Source: Strigamia acuminata (taxonomy: Eukaryota > Arthropoda > Chilopoda > Geophilomorpha > Linotaeniidae). From it: DNA of 42,500 nt. The stretch spans positions 1-42,500 of the forward strand of contig CASHSZ010000042.1 in NCBI GenBank assembly GCA_949358305.1. Direction: 5' to 3'. Below the pieces are notes generated by a model. It had not been told where the DNA came from. It saw only the letters and a list, made by a program, of their open reading frames with translations, and made no database searches. This document shows, piece after piece, positions 1 through 11,279 of the stretch; the first letter of the stretch is position 1, and each line of letters starts with the position of its first letter. A program made the translations under genes and the position numbers.

Positions 1-240
1 GCCGATACCTTCGACCCCCCCTCCCGCGAGTCTTGCGAGAGAGTAGTATTCATGAGAATTCGTTCATAAAGTAAAGTAAAGTACTCATTTGTAAGAAATC
101 ATAGAAGTAGGATTGTCCAGAAGATCGGTGAAACGAAAAGTCGGCGGGAGCGGGACGCGAACCTTCGGTCACCAGCTCCGTGCGGCAGGTCACCCTGCCC
201 GCTCGGCCACCCGGGGTCGAAGATAAAGCGTCTTCGTGGT
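1..240 (-). mobile_element. tRNA-derived SINE copy, cut by the window start
   Basis: On the minus strand this carries tRNA-like RNA polymerase III promoter boxes: an A box (TGGCCGAGCGG, 199-209) and a degenerate B box (GGTTCGCGTCC, 153-163). The same layout recurs at 28190-28440, including the flank resembling GAAACGAAAA, the tRNA-like part and a distal hairpin arm (CTCCCGCGAG..CTTGCGAGAG near 21-43). The acceptor ends do not pair, so this is not a working tRNA gene. Two copies sharing non-tRNA sequence argue for a SINE family. The exact ends are not visible because the window starts inside or at the edge of the copy. Confidence 0.65.
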
Positions 241-277
241 CGTCTGGAATTTCGTCGCTTTCGGTTCGAGTGCTCTA

Positions 278-588
278 TTTTACTCTACTCTACTCTACTC
301 TACTCTACTCTACTCTACTCTACTCTACTTTACTTTACTTTGCTTTACTTCGGGTTTCTTTCTTTTTTGTTTGTTTCAACCTCGTAGGTTGATTTGAACG
401 TTTTTGAGAAGAAATGAAGAGAGAGAGAGGCGAGGCGTGTGGTTTACTCGCTGATTTATTCGAGAGAGCAGATAACACAACAACAAAATGTATATATATA
501 TATATATATGTGTGTATATGTATGTATGTATACATAAACAAATAAATAAATGAATGGGTGAACGAATGAATGAACGAATGGAGAAAAA

Positions 589-647
<59 letters not shown>

Positions 648-890
648 AAAAAATAAATAGGTCGCGGACGACGTCGTCGATGTCGCTCGCGCGTTCGGTC
701 GTCCACCTCGCTCGCTCGCTGTCTGCCTGTCCAGCTCGCGTCATTCTAAGTCGGTCGGTCGGTCGGTCGGTCGGTCGGTCAATCGGTCGGTCGGTCGTTC
801 TAAGTCGGTTGGTCGGTCGTTCGTTCTAAGTCGGTCGGTCGGTCGGTCGGTCGGTCGGTCGTTCTAAGTCGGTCGGTCGCTCGCTCGCTC
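278..890. repeat. Simple-repeat cluster (TACTC, TA, AAAT, TCGG)
   Basis: A run of microsatellites: TACTC/TTTAC repeats (about 278-345), TA/TG repeats (488-530), a long AAAT run (about 582-655) and a TCGG run (about 750-890). The TCGG run stops next to the stop codon of gene A (893-895 on the minus strand), so it is probably 3' flanking or 3' UTR sequence of that gene. Open frames here are artefacts of the repeats. No gene is seen. Confidence 0.85.
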
Positions 891-892
891 GC

Positions 893-3097
893 TCACACCG
901 ACTCAAAGCTCCGGTCGTCGAGTGCATACGGCGGACGGTCACAGTATTCCAATAGAAACTCCGCGTGGTCCCGGTCGATATCCTCCGTTGCCGCGATCAA
1001 CCGGACCATGTACTCCGGGACCAGGACCTTGGGCACTATCGTCGCGAGACGATCCGGCGGCATGCGGGGAATGCCTTTCGGTGGAAGCAAACCGACCTCC
1101 GCTTCGTAGAGACCCTCGATCTTGCGAACCAGCCATCGACTCTGAAACGTGAATGGAAATTTAAACGAGCGAACAAACAAACGAACGAGCGAACAATTCG
1201 TTAACCCGTACCACCGCCTTGTCTCTGATCAACGCCTCGTGTTGGTCCGTCACCAGGTCTTCTCGCGCGTCGGTGGTCCCTTTAAACGCGCTCATCCGCC
1301 AACTCGCCGACTCGCCTCGGAGGACATTCGCGATGTGCCGGTAGCAAGCGTGCTCTTTGCGGGCCAGGCCCTCTTTGGTCGTGTAGACGGAGCACCTGCG
1401 AGAGAAATTCGGGATTAGTTCGACGAACGAAAAACGATCAACACCGAAAAAAAAAAAAAAAAAAAAAAAACTAAACTAAACTACCGCAGTTTGGAGCAGA
1501 GGGGTTCGTCGCGACAACCGCTGCAGACAAAACCTTCGCTTCGGCCGAGTCGTTTGGTCCACGGCCGCCCCACGCACTCTTCGTGCACCGAGCATAAACA
1601 CTCGGAGCATTTGATCCGCGGGTCGGCCACCCCGAGACAGTAGATACTGTCGCAACCGGTTGCCTTGGAGCCAGCGACACCACTCCGATCGTGGCGATAC
1701 AGGGACGTCTGAAATTTGAAACGAGCGAATTTGTGAACGGATACGAGAAAGAAAGAAAGAAAGAAAGAAAGAAAAACGAGACAATACGGGACGAGATTTT
1801 TCGTTTCTTACCTTGAACGGTTGCGAAAACGGCCGCGAAGAAGATGACCGCGACTGCGACCACGACTGCGACTGCGACTCCTTCGATCGCGACTCCTTCG
1901 ATCGCGACTCCTTCGACTGCGACCGCGACCGCGACTGCGATCGCGACCGCGACCGCGACTGCGACTGCGACCGCGACTGCGACTGCGACCGCGATTGCGA
2001 CCGCGACCGCGACCGCGACCGCGACCCGGTGCCGCGACTGTGCCCGGGCGAGGGCTCGTGTTCGGCGTGTTCGAGTTCGAACTCACTTTCTCGCCGACGC
2101 TGTATCTCGCGACTCTGTGCGCGGATCATTTGGCCTTCGCACTCTACCTTCGCGCGGTTCTTCTTGCGGACTTCGCGGCGAGCGCGTTCCTCATCATCGT
2201 CGTCGTCGCGGACGAGCGGGATGCCGGGTACCCGACTACGCACGAAAGTGAAGCCGCGTACGGTGATGGGATCGCGCGAGAGGTCGACGTCGTATTCTCG
2301 GGACTTGCTGGTGGCACCGGCACCGGCACCACGATCGGGGCGGGCGCCGGTGAAGAGGTCGGCACCACTGTCCTCGGCGCCGTCGTCGTCGCCGCCGCTG
2401 CTGCTGCTGCTGTTGCTATTGTCGTCTGCACGTTTAATGGATCCGGCGTGTTTAGCGGCAACAACAGTAGATTTGGCGCGTTGCTCGGTGGTGGGTTTGG
2501 CACGTTGCTCGGCGGCGGATTTGGCGCGTTGCTCGGCGGCGGATTTGGCGCGTTGCTCGGCGGCGGATTTGGCGCGTTGCTCGGCGGCGGATTTGGCGCG
2601 TTGCTCGGCGGCGGATTTGGCGCGTTGCTCGGCGGCGGATTTGGCGCGTTGCTCGGCGGCGGATTTGGCGCGTTGCTCGGCGGCGGATTTGGCGCGTTGC
2701 TCGGCGGCGGATTTGGCGCGTTGCTCGGCGGCGGATTTGGCGCGTTGCTCGGCGGCGGATTTGGCGCGTTGCTCGGCGGTGCGAAGAGCAGTTGCAGCAG
2801 CGGGGGCAATGCGAAAGGTACCAGCGAGAGGAGAGGGACGCGGGGAAGGGAAAGAAGCGGGCATGGAAAACAAGCCCCTGACTTTGTCCTTTCCGAAGAG
2901 GAGATCCAGCACCGGGCGTTGTTGCACCATGTCGATGGCTTCCTGAAAAAGAAAACGAACGAGTCAATTCGATCGATAGATTGATCGAGTCCTCGACGCG
3001 AGTCAGTCACGCACGTTCGACATCCACTTCGTGTACCCTTCCTTCATCAGGTCCAAGTTGCTTTGTTCTACTGGGATGACTACCTGTGTGTGTGTGT

Positions 3098-3155
<58 letters not shown>

Positions 3156-4455
3156 GTGAATAAAAAATTAAAATAATCAATGAACGAACGAATAAACCGA
3201 GGCGTTTTTCTTTCACCTTCTTTTCTGCCTCGCCCTTTCGTCGTTTCGGTTGATCCGGGACACGTTGCGGCGCCGGGCGTTTCGGCGCCGGTAGTTTCGG
3301 TTCGTCGCATCCCCTTTGGTCGATGCTCGACCTTATCGTCGCGATCGGTACGTAAAATTTATGTTTCGTCCAAAGATGTTGCCTCAGGTCATCCGGCTGC
3401 GTGTCGCACAAAGGGCAGTCGGACGCGTGCTCCGTCGTCGAAAACAGTTCCTGTCGGGTAAAAAAAACAAAAAAAACAAAAACATACGATTTGTTCAGCG
3501 ACGACACCGAGAGACCGCGCGAGGAAACACATGCATACATACGTACCTGGCAAAAGCCGTCGAATGTGCCGATGTGGCCGCGCAGCAATTGCCTGGCCGC
3601 CTCAAAGTCTCTGGCTACGGTGTGCACACTCCGCCAGTGATCGCCAATGTCCTTGAGTGGGCCAGCCGGTTTCCATCCGCCCCCATCGCCGTCGTCGTCG
3701 TCGCCGTCGCCGTCGTCGTCGTCGTAGGCGTAGTTCGCGCGCTTCCTGCGGCACAGCCAACACATCCCCACCCTGCTGCGAACGGGCTTGTCCTGAACGA
3801 AGAAGAAGAAGAAGAAGAAGAAAAAACGAGTGAATCGACGACACGGGCGGGCGCCGTTGCTCACCTTCGCAGAGTCGTAGGAGCCAAAGTCTGTTTGTTG
3901 CGACTGCGACCCGCTGGGAGGGACTGGGAGCATCGCCTCGAGAGCCCCCAGTCTTTCGCCGTGGTTGGCGAGGTTCGACCTCAATTCTTCCAGTTCAACT
4001 TCCAGGGTGTTGATCTTGGCTTGCATGGCTTCGACCTCGCGCCCCGTTGCCCCGTCACCGCCGCTGTTGCCGTCGTTGGCTTCGTTGCCGCCGTTGCCGT
4101 TGTCGCCGCCACCGCCGTTGTTGCCATTGCCATTGTCGCTGTCGTCGTCGTTGTCGCTGTCGAGTCGTCTATCGAAAAACGAAAACGAATGTAAATGGTA
4201 TCCCGCACGAACCCGGTCGCGCCGTGGTACTTACATTGGACGGGGTTTGCGTACACCTTCCAATCCGGACAACGTGCTCGGAAACGACTGGCTGGCGCCC
4301 GGGTCCGCGCTCTCGGTTCCCGCTGTTCCGTTCGGCGACGACAAAACGTGCACCACCTCCTCGGCGCCTGTTTCCGCGTGGGTCTCCGTGACACCTCCGC
4401 CCTCGGGGTTCACTCCCGTCCGTTCTTCGCCCACTCCTCGTTGCTCGTCGTCCAT
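893..4455 (-). CDS. Gene A: 953-aa double zinc-finger, repeat-rich, PHD-like protein
   Basis: Nine exons: 4455-4235, 4168-3865, 3792-3547, 3450-3217, 3083-3015, 2942-1812, 1708-1485, 1395-1212, 1141-893. All introns are GT..AG and phases match at every junction, including the split codons at introns 1 and 7. The start ATG at 4455 has A at -3. Order along the protein: acidic N-terminus; D/N/G-rich stretch and short coiled coil (to about residue 175); zinc-finger-like module 1 (C186, C189, H226, H231); module 2 (C269, C272, H282, H287); about 12 copies of an 8-residue AEQRAKSA repeat (about 414-517); RS/SQ-rich stretch (about 665-730); PHD-like finger (C754, C759, C769, C772, H777, C780, C797, C800), in which only the first spacing (x4) is unusual. 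PHD fingers usually read histone tails, so a chromatin or nuclear role is an inference. Modules 1-2 and the next two exons match gene G. The last donor (GTACGG) is the weakest junction. Confidence 0.8.
2460..2790 (-). repeat. 24-bp coding minisatellite inside gene A
   Basis: About 13 nearly perfect head-to-tail copies of a 24-bp unit, plus-strand form TTGGCGCGTTGCTCGGCGGC followed by GGAT. In the frame of gene A it encodes AEQRAKSA, predicted to be charged and helical. The first copies at the 2460-2520 end are slightly diverged and the rest are identical, as expected of recent expansion by unequal exchange or slippage. All frames are open across it, so overlapping long frames here are shadows. 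Confidence 0.9.
3096..3154. repeat. (AG)n microsatellite in a gene A intron
   Basis: An uninterrupted AG dinucleotide tract next to a short TG tract, inside the intron between exons 4 and 5 of gene A. On the coding (minus) strand it forms a CT-rich plus CA run directly upstream of the acceptor at 3084, so it may double as the polypyrimidine tract. Confidence 0.85.
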
Positions 4456-5693
4456 TTTCGTCGATCAATCGCCTACTTATAAACGAATTGGTCGTTTAAT
4501 CAATTAATTGGTTAATTCATTAGACCGATTAACGGACGAACGGACGGACAAATAATAGCGCCGCGAGTAGTAACCACAAAACCAACGTTGAATCTAGTCG
4601 TTTGATATCGACGGGGTTTCCCCCCTCCTCCGTGCTCACGCACGCTGTCCCGCATGGCACGCCGTTTTTATTCGCCCGTTCCGTTTCTTCTCTCGTTTGT
4701 TTGTTTTTTTTTTAAGAAATAATGCGATTGGATAGCCTTACTTACTCGTTTGTTCGTTTTTTTTTTGTTTGTTTGTTTGTTTGTTTTTCCCACTCTACGG
4801 AGTCCAGCGAACCGATATATGTACGCGTGTGCGTCGCGAAGAAGGAGAAGGGCACAACAATGGCGGGAAAAAGCTTGATCCGCTGTTCACCTCGATGTCA
4901 CGGCGCTGCGACGCGACGCTCGGCGATGCGAATTAAAAAGAAAAAATGAAACAAAATAAAACAAAGTGAAACAATAAAATGAAACGAAACGAAACAAAAT
5001 AAAATGAAACGAATAAACGATCGGCGTTTTGAATCGTGCCGCGTCATGTTGCCCGGTTGCGCCACCGGGTGCCCGCGCAGCGCTCGGCGCTCGGTGTTCG
5101 GTGTTCGGCCCGTCCCGTGAACGGGGAGGAGAAGAACGAAGCGGGGACTACGGGTTCGGGTTAGGCGCCGACGGCGTGGTTGATCGATTATATTTTCTCG
5201 CTTTCTATTTATCTTCTCGTAAGAGTTGTAAAGGCGTATAAAGAATAAACAATTGGAGCGAAAAGTAAACGGTCTTTTTATTTGTGTACATTTGTAAAAT
5301 TTGAAAATTTTTCTTAAAACTAAGCGTGAATAAACGAGCGAAAAAAATGAGGCGGGCTCGCGCGACGGGCGACGGGTCTAGTTGTCGCATTAGTCGGTCC
5401 TGGTCGAGGAGCAGTCTGTCTGTCCTTAACGGTCAAAATGAGAATGGCACCGAAGAGACTCCGTACATTATTCGATGTGAAATCTGAAATCTGAAATCTG
5501 AAATCTGAAATCTGAAAAATCTGAAAAACCTGAAAAACCTGGGACCCGTGAAAACCCGAAATCTGAAAACCGATTGATTGGTCGGTCGATCAATCAATCG
5601 ATCGATCGATCGGTGGACGGTTGGCTGCCTGCCCCACCCACCCGCGACGATTGGCCCCACCGGCCGGCGGTGGCCCATTCTCGACTTATTTAT
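4456..5693. other. Upstream region of gene A; no coding gene seen
   Basis: About 1.2 kb between the gene A start and the six-unit array. It holds low-complexity stretches (AACGAAAC-type runs 4945-5010; ATCTGAA repeats 5478-5520; GATCAATC repeats 5580-5610) and no convincing coding exon on either strand. On the minus strand a TTTATAAG sequence lies at about 4477-4484, too close to the ATG for a clear TATA box. The TAG that follows it could instead be the acceptor of a 5' UTR intron, as seen in genes D, E and G. Confidence 0.6.
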
Positions 5694-8120
5694 TTATTAT
5701 TTTGACCGGCCCGAAGGCCAGTCTGAGACCGAAAAAGCACGGCTGCTTTTACAGAGACGGGTATCAAATACCGCGCCGCTCGGCGGGTACTGTGCGCCGC
5801 TCGACCGAGCGGCGGGCCCGAGTCCCGAGTTCGATCTGAAAGTGTTGGCAAAACCCATCGAACGTGTTCGGGAAGACTCCCGTCCACAACGACGGCGCGA
5901 GACCCCCGGAAGATGAAAATAAAATACGAAACGGCTCATTTTCTATAAAATTTTTATTCCAACGAATTACGACGAAGATAACCTAATTAACGGTTAAAGC
6001 ACGGACCGCAAAGTCGGTCCCACGACCGAAGAATTAAAATTTTAATCGTCTTTCTTTTTTCGTGTGATATTTTTTTTACCTCGTACCGATCGCCACATCG
6101 GACACGAGTAGAATGCACGCGACCGCACGCATGCTGCGAGGTTTAGACGGTCGAAGGAATGCCGGTAAGGGAGCTTATTTTCGGGGCGAGTCGTCGGGGC
6201 TGCCGCTGCCGCCGCTGTCGCTCAACGACCCCAACCGCATCTATTCGTCGGGACGGATACGTTCCATTTTCGGACTTATTTATTTATTTATTTATTTATT
6301 ATTTTGACCGGCCCGAAGGCCAGTCTGAGACCGTGGCGAAGCAAGGGTCCTTTTATATCGGATACCGCGCCGCTCGGCGGGTACTGTGCGCCGCTCGACC
6401 GAGCGGCGGGCCCGAGTCCCGAGTTCGATCTGAAAGTGTTGGCAAAACCCATCGAACGTGTTCGGGAAGACTCCCGTCCACAACGACGGCGCGAGACCCC
6501 CGGAAGATGAAAATAAAATACGAAACGGCTCATTTTCTATAAAATTTTTATTCCAACGAATTACGACGAAGATAACCTAATTAACGGTTAAAGTACGAAC
6601 CGCAAAGTCGGTGCCACGACCGGAGAATTAAAATTTTAATCGTCTTCCTTTCTCTGATGATCTTTTTTTTTTTTACTCCGTACCGATCGCCACGTCGGAC
6701 ACGAGTAGAATGCACGCGACCGCACGAGCGCTGCGAGGTTTGAACGAACAAACGGATGCCAGCGCAGGACCTTATTTTCGGGGCGATTCGTCCGGGCTGT
6801 CGCTGCCGCTGACGCCGCTCAACGACACCACCTGCCCCTATTCTGGCCGGGACGGGGACGTTCTATTTCCGATTTATTCATTTATTTGTTATTTTGACCG
6901 GCCCGAAGGCCAGTCTGAGACCGAGACCCACCGACCGACCATTGGATGGTAGGCGACTCGACCAACAGAAAATGGCGACGAACATTTTAGGAGACGGAAC
7001 CACACCAACGACCGACCGGCCATTTGGTACTCAACAGGTACTCCAGTCTCGATCTGAAAAACGTCCGCAATGTCTATCGGATGCGATGACCGGGACTCGC
7101 ATCGACTGCGACGGTACACGGTCCCTGGGAAATGATTTAAAAATGTAAAACGACGATTATTTTGTAAAACTTTTATTCGAATCTGCCACAACGAAGATAA
7201 CCTAATTAACGGTTAAAGCACGAACCGCAAAGTCGGTGCCACGACTGGAGAATTAAAATTTTAATCGTCTTCCTTTCTCTGATGATCTTTTTTTTTTTTA
7301 CTCCGTACCGATCGCCACGTCGGACACGAGTAGAATGCACGCGACCGCACGCGCACTGCGAGGTTTAGACAAGCAAACGGATGCCGGCGCGGGAGCTTAT
7401 CTTTTGCGACGAGTCGTCGGGGTTGCCGCTGCCACCACCACCGCCACCGTCCAGCGACCCCAACCGCCTTTATTCGCCGACTCGTTTATTTATTTATTTA
7501 TTTATTTATTTGTTTATTTTTTTTGACCGGCCCGAAGGCCGGTCTGAGACCGAGAGGTGCTCTCGACAAAGATGTGTCCACCGTTGGATGCAAGAACTCG
7601 GGTACCGCGCCACTCGACGGGTACTGCGCCGCTCGGACGAGCCACGGCCCCTCGTTCCGCTGGCGATCTGGAAACTCCCACAAAGTCCGTCGAACGCATC
7701 GAGCGAGACTCGCTCCGATTATGACGGCGCAAGACCCCCGAAAGATGAAAATGAAATACGGAAATGTCAATTTTCCGTAAAAATTTTATTCCGATAAATT
7801 GCGACGACGATAATCTAATTAACGATTAAAGCACGAACCGCGAAGTCGGTTCCACAACCGGAGAATTAAAATTTTAATCGTCTTTCTTTTTCGTGTGATA
7901 TTTTTTTTACCTCGTACCGGTCGCTACATCGGACACGAGTAGAATGCACGCGACCGCACGCGCTGCGAGGATTAGACGGACGAAGGACGCACGAAGGGAT
8001 GCCGACGCGGGACTTTATTTTCGGGGCGAGTCATCGAGGTTGCCGCTGCCGCCGCCACTCACTCGACGACCCCAGCTGCCACTATTCGCCGGGACGAACG
8101 CGTTCTATTTCCCGACCTAC

Positions 8121-8171
<51 letters not shown>

Positions 8172-9120
8172 TTCATTTATTTATTTATTTATTTATTTTG
8201 ACCGACCCGAAGGCCAGTCTGAGACCGACGAAGCAAGGGAGGTTTAAAAAAGACGGGTATCGGATACCGTGCCGCTCGGCGGGTACTGGCGCCGCTCGAC
8301 CGAGCGACGGGCCCGAGTTCCGCATTCGATCTGAAAGTGTCGGCAAAACCCATCGAACGTGTTCGGGAAGACTCCCGTCCACAACGACGGCGCGAGACCC
8401 CCGGAAGATGAAAATAAAATACGAAACGGCTGATTTTCTGTGAAATTTTTATTACGACGAGTTGCGACGAAGATAACCTAATTAACGGTTAAAGCACGAA
8501 CCGCAAAGTCGGTTCCACGACCGGAGAATTAAAACTTTAATCGTCTTTCTTTTTCGGGTGATCTTTTTTTTACTCTGTACCGATCGCCACACCGGACACG
8601 AGTAGAATGCACGCGACCGCACGCGCTGCGAGGTTTAGACGGACGAAGGAATGCTGGTGCGGGAGCTTATTTTCGGGGCGAGTCGTCGGGGCTACCGCCG
8701 CCGCTGCCGCCGCTCAACGACGCCACCCGCCCCTAGTCTCGCCGGGACGGGGGCGTTCTATTTTCGATTTATTCATTTATTTGTTATTTTGACCGGCCCG
8801 AAGGCCAGTCCGAGACCGTGACGAAGCAAGGGAGTTATTTGATCGGATACCGCGCCGCTCGGCGGGTACTGGCGCCGCTCGACCGAGCGGCGGGCCCGAG
8901 TTCCGCGTCCGATCTGAAAGCATTCGCGAAGCCCGTCGAACGTGTTCGGGAAGACTCCCGTCCACAACGACGACGCGAGACCCTCGGAAGATGAAAATAA
9001 AATACGATACGGCCGATTTTCTATAAAATTTTTATCCCGATAAGTCACGACGAAGATAATCCAATTAACCGTTAAAGCACGGGTCGCGGAGTCGATTCCA
9101 CGACCGGGGAATCAAATTTC
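5694..9120. repeat. Six-unit tandem array, ~590-675 bp per unit
   Basis: A conserved block beginning GACCGGCCCGAAGGCC (diverged in one copy) starts at 5704, 6306, 6896, 7525, 8200 and 8791. Each unit holds, in order: a TTTA tract of variable length; the GGCC-CGAA-GGCC mini-hairpin; a GC-rich segment of about 200 bp; AAGATAACCTAATTAACGG; a short hairpin; a palindrome ATTAAAATTTTAAT; and GAGTAGAATGCACGCGACCG opening a short frame starting MHATAR. Units 1 and 2 are nearly identical over about 300 bp. Units 3 and 4 keep the flanks but have largely replaced the GC-rich segment. The short frame is broken differently in units 4-6, so coding capacity is doubtful. Function and strand are unknown. Confidence 0.85.
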
Positions 9121-9477
9121 GACTGTCTGTCTTCCCCCGTTACCCGTTTTTTAATTCCGAGCGATGTCCGGCGCGCGCCCGTTCGCTCCCTCCCTCTACC
9201 CGGAATAGACAGACGCGAGAACGGAGCAAAATCTCTGACCTCGGCCCGTCCCGCCGCTAGTTTATTTATTTTCGACTTATTTATTTATTTATTTATTTAT
9301 TTATCTATTTATTATTTTGTTTGTTTATTTAATTATTCTATTTCATTTTATTTTTTTAATGAATTATTATTATTATTGTTGTTTAGCTAGAAGTATGCTA
9401 CGTCGCGTGTCATTATCGCCATTGTTATCACCGGGCGTCGCGTCGGTTCATTCGCCAAAATCAGACAGACAGACACA
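9121..9477. other. Spacer before gene B with TTTA tract
   Basis: Decayed continuation of the preceding array, then a TTTA/TTTG-rich tract (about 9260-9380). The last ~100 bp probably contain the promoter and 5' UTR of gene B. I see no clear TATA element and no coding exon. Confidence 0.5.
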
Positions 9478-10755
9478 ATGGACGCGACACGCGCTTCGCA
9501 CACGGAGGTAAATTATTAAACCATTACTTGTAAAATGTTATTTTGTCAATTGGCCGCGTTCGCGTTTTGCGTGCGCAGAATGCACGAACTCACCGAGTTA
9601 CTCGCGTAAACGTTAGCGTCGCCGTTGTTCTCGTCGCTAGACGAAACGACCAATTTGACGAATGGACGAACGAGTTTAACGAATTTGATAAAACTTAACG
9701 AGTGGACGAGATTAACGAATGAATGAATAAATAAAAAAAAATAAAGAAATAAATAGGCGTTTGTTTCGGGGCAATTCGTATAGTGCAACGAGTCGTGCGG
9801 TGAAACTATAGCGCCCCCCTCTCGCTCGTCCTTCGGTCTCTTTTCCTCACCTCCACCCCTTCTTCTTTCGGTTTTACCGCGCTCGCGCTTCGATTTAATT
9901 CAATTTAATTTAATTTATTCCTTCTCTACAGATGCCGATCGAAAACGAGAGCGAGAGTGGGAGCGAGAACGAGGCGCTGACGCAGCTGCAGCCGCCGCAG
10001 TCGCAGCTACCGTCGCAACCACCGTCACCGGGGACGTCGGAGACGCCGACGCAGCCACAGTCGCCGGAGACGCAGCGAACGGTAAAGCGTCCCGGGGAAG
10101 CGGGCGATCCGGCGCCAACCAAAAAGGTATCCCGTCAAGATTGTCGTCGTTCATTCGTCTATTCATTCGCCTATTCCCCCTCCATTTTCCAGCCGCGTCA
10201 AGACGGAGAATCGTCGCCAGCGCGCGTCGTCGCCTCGTCGTCGAGCGACGCCGTCCCATCTACGTCGTCCGCCGCTCCCTTGTCGGGCGGGCTGGAGGCT
10301 CCGGCAAAGACAGTGGCGGAGGAGGGAGAGGGCGAAGAAGGAGGAGAGGGAGGAGAAGGAGAAGAAGAGGAAGAAGAAGAAGATGAAGAGGAAGAGGAGG
10401 AAGAGAGCGACGACCGAGACGTCGCCGATGGAGTCGAGTTGCTCCCGGCTGGAGGCCCCGTGTTCTCGCGTTTGGCGTTGGACGCGCACCGCGCTATAGT
10501 TAGAATGCTGATGCGCATGGTGAGTGAGTCAGTCGGTGGAAAACGTTCACCGTGCATGTACGCACCTTTTTTTCCCCGTATTTCGACAAACATTCGTTTT
10601 TTTTTTTTTTTTTTTTTTTTTAGCCGCCACCCAACACTGGTGGCTCCTCCGACGCACCGGCGGTTACCCGCGAGTCGAAGAAACGGGACAGTGAGCGAAT
10701 TCTCCACTAAGCGCCTCTTCGAATACTCATCTTTTCTTCTCTCATTTCAGAATAG
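9478..10755 (+). CDS. Gene B: 207-aa acidic, P/Q-rich protein
   Basis: Five exons: 9478-9507, 9932-10126, 10193-10519, 10624-10690, 10751-10755. Introns are GT..AG, with a long T run before the acceptor at 10623. The last exon contributes only the end of a lysine codon and TAG. The first ATG lies in a good context (ACAATGG) and joins in frame to a second in-frame ATG at 9932, which could be the real start if the first exon is non-coding. The protein is Ser/Glu-rich, then Pro/Gln/Thr-rich, then strongly acidic (E/G/D run around 10310-10410), and ends in a short helical segment (LALDAHRAIVRML) and a basic tail. No catalytic domain is visible. It may be a nuclear or scaffolding protein, by composition only. 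The intron at 10127-10192 is 66 nt and open, so retention would keep the frame. Confidence 0.6.
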
Positions 10756-10996
10756 ATGGATAGGCAGATAAAGGCGACATCGAGGATCGAAACGGCCAAT
10801 ATTTCATTTTATTTCATTTCATTTCATCTTTATTTTATTTTATTTTATTTTATTTTATTTTATTTTTTTATGTATTCGATTTGTTTATTAATTTGTTTGT
10901 TTGTTTTCATTTGTTTTCATCGATTCGTTTAAAATGCTAGACGAATAAAAAATAAATAAATAGATAAACGAACTCGGTTGTTGTTGCGTGGCTTCT
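10756..10996 (+). other. 3' UTR and flank of gene B
   Basis: AT-rich sequence with ATTTC and TTTTA repeats (10798-10866) and TTTG repeats. AATAAA hexamers occur around 10943-10962 (AATAAAAAATAAATAAATAG) and are plausible poly(A) signals for gene B. The sequence stops abruptly at the TTAA (10997-11000) that bounds the satellite block. Confidence 0.6.
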
Positions 10997-11279
10997 TTAA
11001 GCGAGCTCGGGGTTGCCTCGCACGCACGAGGGGCGCACCGGTAGTTACTTCCGTGGTGTTGCGCCGTGCACACCGTGCGCCGACGGTAGTTTGCGCGCAT
11101 TGTCTGTCGCGCGACCCACTCGGTCTATCGGTACGGAGGCATCGTCGTGGTTCGTATTTTGGAGCGGCCGTGTCTGGCCTCGAGAGGGAGAGGAGGGGGA
11201 GGAGGAGGAGGGAGGGGAGACGGTGACAAATATTTATTTTGAAACAAATTACCGGGACTACCGGCGCTCGTTGGCGCCC

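Noticed and set aside
1476-1811. Gene A exon 6 read through without splicing to a stop near 1476
   Set aside because: Splicing at 1812/1708 instead yields the PHD-like finger in a different frame and matches phase with the next exon; the read-through frame has no motif.
5697-5939. Minus-strand frames of ~80 codons repeated in the six-unit array (ending with RAGQNNK-like text) as a gene family
   Set aside because: The frames differ between units by shifts, lack splice sites and run into TTTA repeats; conservation is at DNA level, not codon level.
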